Source of the DNA: Qipengyuania sp. JC766
GTDB taxonomy: Bacteria > Pseudomonadota > Alphaproteobacteria > Sphingomonadales > Sphingomonadaceae
NCBI RefSeq assembly: GCF_040717445.1
Contig: NZ_JBFEFL010000001.1
Location: 2,428,001-2,492,000 of the forward strand
DNA: 64,000 bases
Direction of reading: 5' to 3'
The position numbers and the translations under genes were made by a program. The notes under the pieces are model-generated. The model searched no databases, was not told the origin of the DNA, and worked only from the letters and a program-made list of their open reading frames with translations. Every line of letters starts with the position of its first letter. Positions within the stretch are counted from its first letter, which is position 1. This document shows, piece after piece, positions 35,573-44,250 of the stretch.

Positions 35573-36424
35573 TCAGACCGCCATATTATCGATGAGCCGC
35601 GTCCCCCCGATGCGTGCCGCGACGAGCAGTTTCATCGCGCGCTCCTGCACCGCTTCCAGTTCCTGGAGGCTTTCCGCATCGGCCAGGGCGGCATAGTCGA
35701 CCCGTTCGAAGCCGGCGCCAAGCAATTCGTCCTCCAGCATCTGCAAGGTCGGCAGCACTTCCTGCCCGTCCCGGATGCGCGCGATGGCTTCCTGCATCGC
35801 TCGCGGAAGGGTGGCGGCGGCGGCGCGGTTCTCCTGCGAGAGGTACCGGTTGCGGCTGCTCATCGCGAGCCCGTCCGCCTCGCGCACGGTCGGTACGCCG
35901 ATGATGTCGTCCGCATGGGGCCGCGACAGATCGAGGTCGCGGGCCATTCGCCTGATGACCGCGAGCTGTTGCCAGTCCTTCTCCCCGAACAGCGCGATAT
36001 CGGGGCGCACCTGATTGAACAGCTTGCAGACCACCGTGGCGACGCCGTCGAAATGGCCGGGCCGCTGCGCGCCGCAAAATCCCTCGCTCACTTCGGCAAC
36101 GCGGATCGTGCTTGCAAACCCTGCGGGATACATCGCGTCGACGCGCGGCGCCCAAAGCAGGTCGACGCCTTCACCTTCCAGCAGCCGGCTGTCCTCTTCC
36201 AGCTGGCGGGGATAGGCGTCCAAGTCTTCGTTCGGCCCGAACTGCGTCGGGTTCACGAAAATGGAGACCGCAATCCTGTCCGCCCGCTTCCTTGCTTCGC
36301 GCACCAGCGTGAGGTGACCGTCGTGCAGGGCGCCCATGGTGGGGACGAGCGCCAGTGTCTCGCCCGACGCGGTCAGGTCTTTTACGTGATTTCTCAACAC
36401 ATCGAGTTCTGCGGCGGTTTGCAA
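35573..36424 (-). CDS. panC: Pantoate-beta-alanine ligase
   Basis: Makes pantothenate from pantoate, beta-alanine and ATP. The TTG at 36424 follows a CGGAGGA Shine-Dalgarno by 8 bases and gives 283 residues, the usual length; the 36484 extension is not conserved in type. The HIGH-like motif is VPTMGALHDGHL, then SIFVNPTQFGPNEDLDAYPR and the KMSKS-like MSSRNRYL. It is divergent from mipZ (83 bases). Confidence 0.95.
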   Translation of the reverse strand: MQTAAELDVLRNHVKDLTASGETLALVPTMGALHDGHLTLVREARKRADRIAVSIFVNPTQFGPNEDLDAYPRQLEEDSRLLEGEGVDLLWAPRVDAMYPAGFASTIRVAEVSEGFCGAQRPGHFDGVATVVCKLFNQVRPDIALFGEKDWQQLAVIRRMARDLDLSRPHADDIIGVPTVREADGLAMSSRNRYLSQENRAAAATLPRAMQEAIARIRDGQEVLPTLQMLEDELLGAGFERVDYAALADAESLQELEAVQERAMKLLVAARIGGTRLIDNMAV

Positions 36425-36507
36425 CGGTCGGGTCCTCCGATAGGAACGAGGCTGGCTGCAAGCGTGGCGTGCGGCCCCATTCAAATCAAGCGACGGGAAA
36501 GCCTTTC

Positions 36508-37308
36508 GTGTCCGAACACCGCCCTCATCGTATCACCTTCGCCAACGAAAAAGGCGGCACCGGTAAATCCACCACCGCCGTGCATGTCGCCGTGGCGCTC
36601 GCTTATCAGGGCGCCCGCGTGGCGGCGCTCGATCTCGATCACCGGCAGCGTACGATGGACCGTTATTTCGAGAACCGGTCCGAGACCGAACAGCGGCGCG
36701 ATATCGCTCTTCCCGGGGCCATTTGCGAAGTCGTACCGGGCGGCGATATCGATTCCTTCGAAGCGACGGCAGAACGCTTCGGGGAAGGGGCAGATTTCCT
36801 CATCATCGACACACCGGGGCGGGACGATCCGCTGGCGCGCCATGCGGCGACGACGGCGGACACGCTGGTCACGCCGATGAACGACAGTTTCGTCGATTTC
36901 GACCTGATCGGGCAAGTCGATGCGGAAAGCTTTCGCGTGCGCAAGCTGAGTTTCTACGCCGAACTGATCTGGGAAGCGCGCAAGGCCCGCGCGATCGATC
37001 GGCGACAGGAGATCGACTGGGTCGTCGTTCGCAACCGCATCGGCCATGTCGAGGCGCGCAACCAGCAGCGTATCGAGCGGGCGCTGGGCGAACTGTCGAA
37101 ACGTGCGGGCTTCCGCACGGTGAAGGGCCTGTCCGAACGCGTGATCTATCGCGAACTGTTCCCGTCGGGCCTGACGCTGCTGGACAAGGGGCATCTGGGC
37201 GAACTGGGCACGAGCCATCTCGTCGCGCGTCAGGAGATGCGGACCTTGCTCGCCGGCCTGCATCTCAAGATCCCGCAGGAAAACCGCGCCGAACTGGAGC
37301 CCGCCTGA
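36508..37308 (+). CDS. mipZ: Division-plane positioning ATPase MipZ
   Basis: ParA/MinD-superfamily ATPase that forms bipolar gradients from ParB-bound origins and inhibits FtsZ assembly, replacing the Min system in many alphaproteobacteria. The GTG at 36508 gives 266 residues. The deviant Walker A is KGGTGKST at residues 15-22, the switch LDLDHRQRTMDRYFENR matches MipZ rather than ParA, and the Walker B-like FLIIDTPGRDD follows. No parB is present in this window. It precedes the J-domain gene by 3 bases. Confidence 0.93.
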   Translation: MSEHRPHRITFANEKGGTGKSTTAVHVAVALAYQGARVAALDLDHRQRTMDRYFENRSETEQRRDIALPGAICEVVPGGDIDSFEATAERFGEGADFLIIDTPGRDDPLARHAATTADTLVTPMNDSFVDFDLIGQVDAESFRVRKLSFYAELIWEARKARAIDRRQEIDWVVVRNRIGHVEARNQQRIERALGELSKRAGFRTVKGLSERVIYRELFPSGLTLLDKGHLGELGTSHLVARQEMRTLLAGLHLKIPQENRAELEPA

Positions 37309-37311
37309 CCC

Positions 37312-37602
37312 ATGGTCCGCATCGTCATCCTGTTGGCCGTCCTGATCGTGGTCTTCCGCTGGGTGACGGGACGCTGGCCGTGGTATTACCTGCGACGGAC
37401 CCGGAGCACGCCCGATCCGGTCGATCGGGCGCGCATGCTTCTGGGGATCGGCAAGAATGCGTCGCCGGCCGATATCCGCGCAGCCCACAGGCGCCGCGTG
37501 ACCCAGATCCATCCCGACCGTGGCGGATCCGCCCAGGATGTGCATGAAGCCGACGCCGCGCGCGATCTCCTGCTCGCGCAAACCAAGGAACGCCTGCCAT
37601 GA
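37312..37602 (+). CDS. Membrane-anchored J-domain protein (DjlA/PAM18-like)
   Basis: Protein of 96 residues with an N-terminal transmembrane helix (about 3-18) and a C-terminal J domain. The HPD tripeptide is at 67-69 within TQIHPDRGGSAQ. This one-helix-plus-J layout resembles mitochondrial Tim14/PAM18 and its alphaproteobacterial relatives, which stimulate a DnaK-type ATPase at the membrane. It sits between mipZ (3-base gap) and the phosphohexomutase gene (4-base ATGA overlap). Confidence 0.87.
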   Translation: MVRIVILLAVLIVVFRWVTGRWPWYYLRRTRSTPDPVDRARMLLGIGKNASPADIRAAHRRRVTQIHPDRGGSAQDVHEADAARDLLLAQTKERLP

Positions 37603-39002
37603 GCCACGATTTCGATCCCACCGTCCTTCGCGAATACGACATTCGCGGCATCATCGGAGAGACGCTCGGCCCCGACGATGCGCGCGCGATCGGACGCAGT
37701 TTCGCGACGCTGCTGCGGCGTGCCGGCGGGTCGAAAGTCGCGGTGGGATATGATGGCCGGGTCAGTTCGCCCATCCTGGAACACGCGCTGGTCGAAGGGC
37801 TGACGGCAAGCGGCTGCGATGTCCTGCGCATCGGAATGGGGCCCACGCCCCTCCTCTATTTCGCGGAAGCTTCGCGAGAGGCCGTGCATGGCGGCATCAT
37901 GATTACCGGCAGCCACAACCCGGCCAACTACAACGGCTTCAAGATGGTCTTCCAGGGACGCCCGTTCTTCGGTGCGGATATCCAGGAGATCGGCAAGCTG
38001 TCGGCGGACGGGGACTGGGACGACGGAACCGGCACGGTCAGCGAGGCCGATGTCAGCGAGGAATACCTGGACGCCCTCGTCGCCCCGCTATCCGAAATCG
38101 AGGAGGCGAACCTTGCCGGCCTGCGGGTCGGCTGGGATGCCGGCAACGGTGCGGCCGGTCCGATGCTGGCCCGCCTGACGGATCGCCTGCCGGGCGAGCA
38201 CCACCTGCTCTACACCGATGTCGATGGTGCCTTTCCCAATCACCATCCCGATCCCACGGTCGAGGCAAATCTCGAGGACCTGCGCACCCTCGTGGCGGAG
38301 AAGAGGCTCGATTTCGGCATAGCCTTCGACGGCGATGGCGACCGGATCGGCGCTATCGACGGGGAAGGGCGGATCATCTGGGGCGACCAGCTCCTGATGA
38401 TCTATGCCGAGGACCTGTTGAAGACTCGCCCGGGCGCGACCATCATCGCGGACGTGAAGGCCAGCCGCGCCCTGTTCGATCACGTGGCTGACCACGGCGG
38501 GAAGCCGGTCATGTGGAAGACCGGCCATTCCCTGATCAAGGCGAAGATGAAGGAAACCGGATCGCCGCTGGCGGGCGAAATGAGCGGCCACGTGTTCTTC
38601 GCAGACACCTATTACGGTTTCGACGATGCCCTTTACGCCGGTATCCGCCTGATGGCTGCGAGCGCCCGCCTGGGCCGCTCAGTCACCGAATTGCGCGGCG
38701 GGATGAAGGACATGGTCAACACGCCCGAAATGCGCTTCCGAGTGGACGAGAGCCGGAAGTTCGCCGCTATCGCGGAAGTCAGCGACCGACTGGCCGGTAC
38801 CGACGCGGACGTCGATGCGACCGACGGTGTGCGGGTCACGAACGACGACGGCTGGTGGCTGTTGCGCGCTTCCAACACGCAGGACGTCCTCGTTGCCCGC
38901 GCGGAAAGCGATACCGAAGCCGGTCTCCAACGCCTGATGTCGCAGATCGACGAGCAACTGGCACTTTCCGGACTGGAGCGCGGGCCACAAGCAGGGCATT
39001 AA
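37599..39002 (+). CDS. Phosphomannomutase/phosphoglucomutase
   Basis: Alpha-D-phosphohexomutase of 467 residues that interconverts hexose 6- and 1-phosphates for polysaccharide and nucleotide-sugar synthesis. The phosphoserine loop MITGSHNPANYNGFK has Ser105, and the Mg site DGDGDR is at residues 244-249. The sugar-binding loop is GEMSGHVFF, and the phosphate-binding RASNTQDVLVARAES is in domain 4. This is the AlgC/PgmG type. PgmG in Sphingomonas is used for sphingan synthesis, but the role here is inferred only from homology. Confidence 0.93.
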   Translation: MSHDFDPTVLREYDIRGIIGETLGPDDARAIGRSFATLLRRAGGSKVAVGYDGRVSSPILEHALVEGLTASGCDVLRIGMGPTPLLYFAEASREAVHGGIMITGSHNPANYNGFKMVFQGRPFFGADIQEIGKLSADGDWDDGTGTVSEADVSEEYLDALVAPLSEIEEANLAGLRVGWDAGNGAAGPMLARLTDRLPGEHHLLYTDVDGAFPNHHPDPTVEANLEDLRTLVAEKRLDFGIAFDGDGDRIGAIDGEGRIIWGDQLLMIYAEDLLKTRPGATIIADVKASRALFDHVADHGGKPVMWKTGHSLIKAKMKETGSPLAGEMSGHVFFADTYYGFDDALYAGIRLMAASARLGRSVTELRGGMKDMVNTPEMRFRVDESRKFAAIAEVSDRLAGTDADVDATDGVRVTNDDGWWLLRASNTQDVLVARAESDTEAGLQRLMSQIDEQLALSGLERGPQAGH

Positions 39003-39028
39003 GCGGCATTCGACACGGGGATTGGGTC

Positions 39029-40039
39029 ATGATTCGTTTGCTTCTCACCACGGGTGCCGCTGCATCGCTGTTCGCCTTCGTGCCGGCATCGGCGCAGGAG
39101 GAGGGGCAACCCCTTCCCGAGCTTCGGATCCCAGCTCCTGTCCCGATGCAGGTCCAGAACGAGGCGCCAGAAGCGGACTCCGAGGCCGCTGACGATTTCG
39201 AACCCTATGACGACGAATTCGACATGTCGGAAATGGACGACGAGCTCGTCGGCGAAATGGCAGGCCTCGCCATGCTCGGTGCGCTGTTCGATGCGCCCGA
39301 ACTGACGGCCGAGCAGGAAGCGCGCCTGCCGGCGGCCATGCAGGCGGTCCAAACCGCGTTTCCGGACGGCGTGTACAAGCAACTGCTCGACACCATGATG
39401 GGTAGCGAAGGCATGTTCGGCGGCTTGCTGGGCGAGGTGGTTGGCAGCGCAATGTCCCCCGGCGATCTGGCCGATGCGCTTGGCCGGGACGAACTTGCTA
39501 TGGAGAGCCTGTCGCAGGAGGAGCGCATCCGGCTAACCGAACTGCTCGACCCTGATTACGAGGAGCGGACGCAGAAGACGATGGACTCCGTCTTCGATAC
39601 GATCGGCGATGCGATGTCGTCGATGGAGCCGGCCCTGCGCGAAGGGTATGCCAAGGCCTACGCGACACGGTTCACGCAGGAGCAGCTGACCGAGATCAAC
39701 GCCTTTCTCGCGACCGATACCGGTGCCTATTTCGCGTCGCAGTCGATCCTGATGTCTGCCGATCCGCACGTGATGCAGGCCACGATGCAGGCCCTTCCGA
39801 CGATGATGGGCGCCTTGCCGGAGTTGATGATCGGTTTGGAAGGCGCCGTGGCGGACTTGCCGGAGCAGAAAACCTACGACGCGCTTACGGTAACGGAACG
39901 CGCGGAAATCGCCGAAATGCTCGGGATCGAGCTTTCGCAACTCGAAGCGGACATGCGGCGCGCCGAGAACCCGCCTGCTATAAGCACCATGTCTCTCGAC
40001 GAAGACGAGGAAGAGCTCGTAGACGAGGACGATATCTGA
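39029..40039 (+). CDS. Periplasmic DUF2059-domain protein
   Basis: Protein of 336 residues with a Sec signal peptide (cleavage near ASAQ), a Pro/Glu/Asp-rich linker and a helical body. The FTQEQLTEINAFLATDTGAY stretch (about residue 210-235) is the DUF2059 signature. An acidic tail (DEDEEELVDEDDI) ends the protein. The domain is common in proteobacterial secreted proteins with no known function. It is 26 bases downstream of the phosphohexomutase gene, so co-transcription is likely. Confidence 0.75.
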   Translation: MIRLLLTTGAAASLFAFVPASAQEEGQPLPELRIPAPVPMQVQNEAPEADSEAADDFEPYDDEFDMSEMDDELVGEMAGLAMLGALFDAPELTAEQEARLPAAMQAVQTAFPDGVYKQLLDTMMGSEGMFGGLLGEVVGSAMSPGDLADALGRDELAMESLSQEERIRLTELLDPDYEERTQKTMDSVFDTIGDAMSSMEPALREGYAKAYATRFTQEQLTEINAFLATDTGAYFASQSILMSADPHVMQATMQALPTMMGALPELMIGLEGAVADLPEQKTYDALTVTERAEIAEMLGIELSQLEADMRRAENPPAISTMSLDEDEEELVDEDDI

Positions 40040-40097
40040 GCATCCCGATTTCGTTCCTGTTCCGTCGCCACGAACCGGTCAGGCAGGCGCTCCTGCC

Positions 40098-42545
40098 ATG
40101 ACCGGGACCATACGGGTCCCGCACGAGATCGAGGCCTGGTTCGCAGGCCGCGACTGGCGTATCCGTTCGCACCAGCATGACATGTTCGCGGCCGCCCGAT
40201 CCGGCCGGCATGCACTTCTCGTGGCGGATACGGGGGCCGGGAAAACGCTGGCGGGTTTCCTGCCTACGCTGGCCGACTTCTGCCCCTCCGTGACGGGAGA
40301 GGTCGGACCGCCGGAAGGCCTGCACACGCTCTATGTCTCCCCATTGAAGGCGCTCGCGCACGATGTGCAGCGCAACCTTGTCGCACCTGTCGAGGAGATG
40401 GGCCTCCCGATCCGAATCGAGACACGCAGTGGCGATACGCCTTCCGACCGGAAGCGGCGACAGCGGGAAAAGCCGCCGCATATCCTCCTGACGACGCCTG
40501 AGTCGCTGTCGCTGCTCCTGTCCTATCCGGAAAGCTTCGACCTGTTCGCGTCGCTCAAGCGCATCGTGATCGACGAGGTGCATGCCTTCGCCACCGGCAA
40601 GCGGGGCGACCTTCTGGCGCTGGCTCTGTCACGGCTTCAGGCGCTTGCGCCCGCCATGCAGCGCGCGGCGCTGTCCGCCACCGTGGCCGATCCGGATGGC
40701 TACCGGGACTGGCTTGCACCCGACGGAGATGTCGACCGGGTGACGCTGGTGATCGGGGAGAAGGGCGCCGACCCGCAGGTCGATATCCTGTTACCGGACG
40801 AGGAACGCGTGCCGTGGGGCGGCCATGCGGCGACGTGGGCGATTCCGCAATTGATCGACCTAATCCGCGCGAACCGAACCACGCTGGTCTTCACCAACAC
40901 CCGTTTCCTGGCGGAGTACATCTTCCAGCACATCTGGGATGCCAATGAGGAGAACCTGCCGATCGGCATCCACCACGGATCGCTCAGCAAGGAAGCGCGC
41001 CGCAAGGTGGAAGGTGCGATGGCGCGTGGCGAGCTGAGGGCGCTCGTCGCGACCGCCAGCCTCGACCTCGGCGTCGACTGGGGCGATGTCGATTGCGTGG
41101 TCCAGATGGGAGCTCCCAAGGGATCGAGCCGCCTGCTCCAGCGGATCGGCCGGGCGAACCACCGGCTGGACCTGCCCAGCAGGGCTGTGCTGGTCCCCGG
41201 CAACAGGTTCGAGTTTCTGGAGGCCACTGCGGCGCGGGACGCCGTGGAAGAGGGCCAGCGGGATGGCGAGGACTTCCGGGCAGGTGGGCTGGACGTGCTC
41301 GCCCAGCACGTGATGGCGTGCGCATGTGCGGCGCCGTTCGACGAGGAAGCCCTGCTGAGGGAAATCCGGTCCTGCACCAGCTATGCCTGGGTCGACGAGG
41401 CCGTTTGGGACCGTGTGCTGAACTTCGTCGCCACCGGGGGCTACGCGCTGCGCGCCTACGACAAGTTCCGGCGCATCGTACGGGACCGCCTGGGCGTATG
41501 GCGCCTGGCCCATCCCGAACATGCCGCGAGGCACCGGCTGAATGCCGGCATCATCATGGACGGCGAAATGCTGACCGTGCGGTTCCGCAACGGTCGGCAG
41601 CTTGGCAGGGTCGAGGAACGCTTCGCTGCGCAGCTTTCGCCCGCCGATACCTTCGCCTTTGCCGGGACGAGCCTCGAGGTCGAGCAGGTCAAGGACATGG
41701 AAGTAATCGTGCGCGCATCGACGAAGAGCGCGATGATCCCGTCCTATGGCGGCGCGCGACTGCCATTGACGACCCATCTGGCGGACCGGGTCCGCGCCAT
41801 GCTGCAGGATCGGCCCGGATGGGCGCGCTTTCCCGACGACGTTCGCGAATGGCTGGAAATGCAGGACTGGCGCAGTCGGCTGCCCGGACCGGACGAGCTG
41901 CTGGTGGAAAGTTTCCCCCACGGCGGGCGGGAATACACGGTGTACTACACTTTCGAAGGATGGAACGCGAACCAGAGTCTGGGCATGCTCATCACCCGCC
42001 GCATGGAGGACAGGGGGCTGCTTCCGGGCGGCTTCGTGGCGAACGATTACTCGCTGGCCGTATGGGGGCTGCGGCCGGTGACCGATCCGGCACCGCTCCT
42101 GTCACCCGATATCCTGACGGAGGAATTCGTGGACTGGGTACAGGACTCCCAATTGCTGCGCCGCGCATTTCGCGAAGTGGCCGTGATCGGCGGGCTGGTG
42201 GAGCGCCAGCATCCAGGGAAGCGCAAGACCGGCAAGCAGGTGACCTTTTCGACCGACCTGATCTACGACGTGCTGCGAAAGCACGAGCCGGACCACCTGC
42301 TGCTGGAAGCGGCCTGGGCGGATGCACGGGCGCGCATGACGGATGTCGGCCGGCTCGGGGACCTCTTGGACAGGTCCGCGGACCAACTGATCCACGTGGA
42401 GCTAGACCGGGTCAGTCCGCTCGCCGTGCCGGTCATGGTCATGATCGGGCGGGAAAGCGTGCCGCAGGGCGCGGTCGACGACGAGTTGCTGCTGGAAGCG
42501 GAAAGCCTCGCCGATGCCGCGATGCGATCGGAAACGCTGGACTAG
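40098..42545 (+). CDS. Lhr-like DEXH-box helicase (ligase-associated DNA damage response type)
   Basis: Superfamily 2 helicase of 815 residues with Walker A ADTGAGKT (about residues 43-50), DEVH box (IDEVHAF), SAT motif (ALSATV) and motif VI QRIGRANHR. A long Lhr-type C-terminal region (winged helix and DUF4145-like core) follows. It matches the short Lhr class found in clusters with an ATP-dependent DNA ligase, a metallo-beta-lactamase exonuclease and a phosphoesterase. None of these partners is adjacent here. Its TAG stop is shared head-on with the third exbD (CTAG at 42542-42545). Confidence 0.88.
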   Translation: MTGTIRVPHEIEAWFAGRDWRIRSHQHDMFAAARSGRHALLVADTGAGKTLAGFLPTLADFCPSVTGEVGPPEGLHTLYVSPLKALAHDVQRNLVAPVEEMGLPIRIETRSGDTPSDRKRRQREKPPHILLTTPESLSLLLSYPESFDLFASLKRIVIDEVHAFATGKRGDLLALALSRLQALAPAMQRAALSATVADPDGYRDWLAPDGDVDRVTLVIGEKGADPQVDILLPDEERVPWGGHAATWAIPQLIDLIRANRTTLVFTNTRFLAEYIFQHIWDANEENLPIGIHHGSLSKEARRKVEGAMARGELRALVATASLDLGVDWGDVDCVVQMGAPKGSSRLLQRIGRANHRLDLPSRAVLVPGNRFEFLEATAARDAVEEGQRDGEDFRAGGLDVLAQHVMACACAAPFDEEALLREIRSCTSYAWVDEAVWDRVLNFVATGGYALRAYDKFRRIVRDRLGVWRLAHPEHAARHRLNAGIIMDGEMLTVRFRNGRQLGRVEERFAAQLSPADTFAFAGTSLEVEQVKDMEVIVRASTKSAMIPSYGGARLPLTTHLADRVRAMLQDRPGWARFPDDVREWLEMQDWRSRLPGPDELLVESFPHGGREYTVYYTFEGWNANQSLGMLITRRMEDRGLLPGGFVANDYSLAVWGLRPVTDPAPLLSPDILTEEFVDWVQDSQLLRRAFREVAVIGGLVERQHPGKRKTGKQVTFSTDLIYDVLRKHEPDHLLLEAAWADARARMTDVGRLGDLLDRSADQLIHVELDRVSPLAVPVMVMIGRESVPQGAVDDELLLEAESLADAAMRSETLD

Positions 42546-42964
42546 ATCGGACGGCCGAACTCCCGGTACTTCTCGTTGCCCACGAAGCCGAACTTCGTGA
42601 CCCCACTCGCCCTGATGGTCTTCATCGTACGGACTGAGATGTCATAGCTGGCGAGTGCCATCGGTTCGAACTGGAGCTCGGGTTCCACATCGAGTTGCGT
42701 GCTCGCTCTCAGAAGCGTGCTCAGCTGCGTGCCACCGACCGGCGTGCCGTTCCACAGGATGCGATCGCTCTCGTCGATCACGATCTTGTTTTTCAGAGGA
42801 TCGAGTGTGGGACGCGGGCAATCGGCACAATCCTGCGGCAGCTCTACGTCGACCGAGTGAGTGGCGACCGGAATGGTGATGATGAACATTATGAGGAGAA
42901 CCAGCAGGACGTCGATGAGGGGCGTCGTGTTCATTTCGCCCATGGGAGTGTCGAACTTGGCCAT
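42542..42964 (-). CDS. ExbD/TolR-family protein, third copy
   Basis: Protein of 140 residues with a short cytoplasmic N-terminus and one transmembrane helix. The proton-relay aspartate is Asp18 in MNTTPLIDVLLVLLIMFII. The periplasmic domain ends SGVTKFGFVGNEKYREFG and is very close to the copy at 43147-43587, pointing to duplication. It uniquely carries a CADC (CxxC) pair after the helix. A terminator at 43094-43119 separates it from the rest of the cluster, leaving room for its own promoter in 42965-43093. Confidence 0.9.
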   Translation of the reverse strand: MAKFDTPMGEMNTTPLIDVLLVLLIMFIITIPVATHSVDVELPQDCADCPRPTLDPLKNKIVIDESDRILWNGTPVGGTQLSTLLRASTQLDVEPELQFEPMALASYDISVRTMKTIRASGVTKFGFVGNEKYREFGRPI

Positions 42965-43093
42965 GATATCCTCCTGCAGTTTATGTCATGGTACTACATA
43001 ACACGATCATTACGGCTTTTTGGAGGCGGGAGATGACCGCCTGACTGATGGCGCTGCAGGACATATGATCGGTTCCCGAGATGAGCATACGAA

Positions 43094-43119
43094 AAGGGCG
43101 GGAATTTCTTCCCGCCCTT
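43094..43119 (-). terminator. Intrinsic terminator after exbD copy 2
   Basis: AAGGGCGGGA (43094-43103) pairs exactly with TCCCGCCCTT (43110-43119) around a 6-base loop. On the minus strand the right arm runs into CCCTTTTC. It lies 28 bases after the stop of the second exbD and before the third. Confidence 0.7.
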
Positions 43120-43146
43120 CGAGTGTTCCTGATTGGAAGCCGCGTC

Positions 43147-43587
43147 CTATTCGGACTTGCCGAAGGTCCGGTACTTCTCGTTGCCGACGAACCCGAACTT
43201 GGTCACGCCCGACGCCTTGATGATGTTGAGCGTACGGATCGAGAGATCGTAACTCGCGAGTGCTTCAGGCTCGTACTGAAGCTCGGGCTCCGGATCCATC
43301 TGCGTCGTGATCTGCAGGTTGCGGACCAGTTCGCCTTCCGAGATCGGGTTGCCGTTCCAGAGGATTTCGCCCGACTGCAACAGGATGATCTTGTTGCGAT
43401 CCGGTTCGATCTGGTCCGGCGGCGGAGGGGTGTTGTCCGGTTGCGGCAGGTCGATGTTCACCGCGTGCGTAGCCACCGGGATGGTGATGATGAACATGAT
43501 GAGGAGCACGAGCAGCACGTCGATAAGCGGCGTGGTGTTCATTTCCATCATCGGTTCGCCGTCGTCGCTACCGCCTGACATTGCCAT
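43147..43587 (-). CDS. ExbD/TolR-family protein, second copy
   Basis: Protein of 146 residues with one transmembrane helix. The critical aspartate is Asp23 in MNTTPLIDVLLVLLIMFII. A proline-rich periplasmic linker (DNTPPPPDQIEPDRN) follows, then a C-terminal domain ending KFGFVGNEKYRTFGKSE. It works with ExbB as the proton-driven motor that energises TonB. It is co-directional with exbD copy 1 (36-base gap) and followed by a terminator. Confidence 0.93.
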   Translation of the reverse strand: MAMSGGSDDGEPMMEMNTTPLIDVLLVLLIMFIITIPVATHAVNIDLPQPDNTPPPPDQIEPDRNKIILLQSGEILWNGNPISEGELVRNLQITTQMDPEPELQYEPEALASYDLSIRTLNIIKASGVTKFGFVGNEKYRTFGKSE

Positions 43588-43623
43588 GGGTTGGTCTCCT
43601 GAAAGTTCTCGTGTTCCGCCCGA

Positions 43624-44151
43624 TCAGCCTGGATCGACCGGATTGGAAATGAAGCCGACGGTGGGATAACCGGCGCGCTGGATGGTGTAGATCGTGCCGG
43701 CGATACACCGCCACGGAGCGTTGACGTCGCCGCGGATGTGAACCTGCGGGATCATTTCTGGGTTCTGAAGCAGCGCTTCGGCGCCGCCCGCCCTCTGCAC
43801 GAGACCGTCGAGACGATCGAACGAGCTCTGGTACAGTTCCTCGGACGTCACCGGAGTGGTGTTGTTGTAATAGATCCGGCATTCGCCATCGCGAGAGGCG
43901 CCCTGGTAGCCCTCCTGACCCGCGCTGAGCCCCTGGCTGTCGCTCGTCGAAACGGTCAGCAGGAGATTCTCGACCTTGTCTTCCGACTCGATGGTTTCGA
44001 GGATCGGGATCTCGAGCTTGTCGATCGTCTGGATTGCGACGGGAACGGCGATGAGGAAGATGATCAGGAGCACCAGCATGACGTCCACGAGGGGCGTCGT
44101 GTTGATGTCTGACATCGGGGCTCCTTCTTCCCCTCCGAGTGCAACTGCCAT
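43624..44151 (-). CDS. ExbD/TolR-family protein, first copy (long form)
   Basis: Protein of 175 residues. Asp23 lies in INTTPLVDVMLVLLIIFLI at the membrane helix. The periplasmic domain is longer and unlike the other two copies, with two cysteines (GECRIYY and PWRCIAGT) that could form a disulfide. It probably forms heteromeric stators with the second ExbD. It lies 99 bases downstream of exbB, after a strong stem-loop. Confidence 0.92.
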   Translation of the reverse strand: MAVALGGEEGAPMSDINTTPLVDVMLVLLIIFLIAVPVAIQTIDKLEIPILETIESEDKVENLLLTVSTSDSQGLSAGQEGYQGASRDGECRIYYNNTTPVTSEELYQSSFDRLDGLVQRAGGAEALLQNPEMIPQVHIRGDVNAPWRCIAGTIYTIQRAGYPTVGFISNPVDPG

Positions 44152-44202
44152 GTCTTACTTTCCTAACCTGATTGGCGCCTGAAGTTTATCCGCCTTTGAA
44201 GG

Positions 44203-44234
44203 CCGGGAGGTGCGCATCCTGTCGCACCTCCCGG
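44203..44234 (-). other. Intercistronic stem-loop between exbB and exbD
   Basis: CCGGGAGGTGCG (44203-44214) pairs perfectly with CGCACCTCCCGG (44223-44234) over 12 bp, with an 8-base loop. On the minus strand it is followed by CCTTCAAAGG rather than a U-run. It therefore looks more like a 3'-end stabiliser or attenuator than a full terminator. Confidence 0.6.
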
Positions 44235-44250
44235 TATCTCAGCCGGATGT

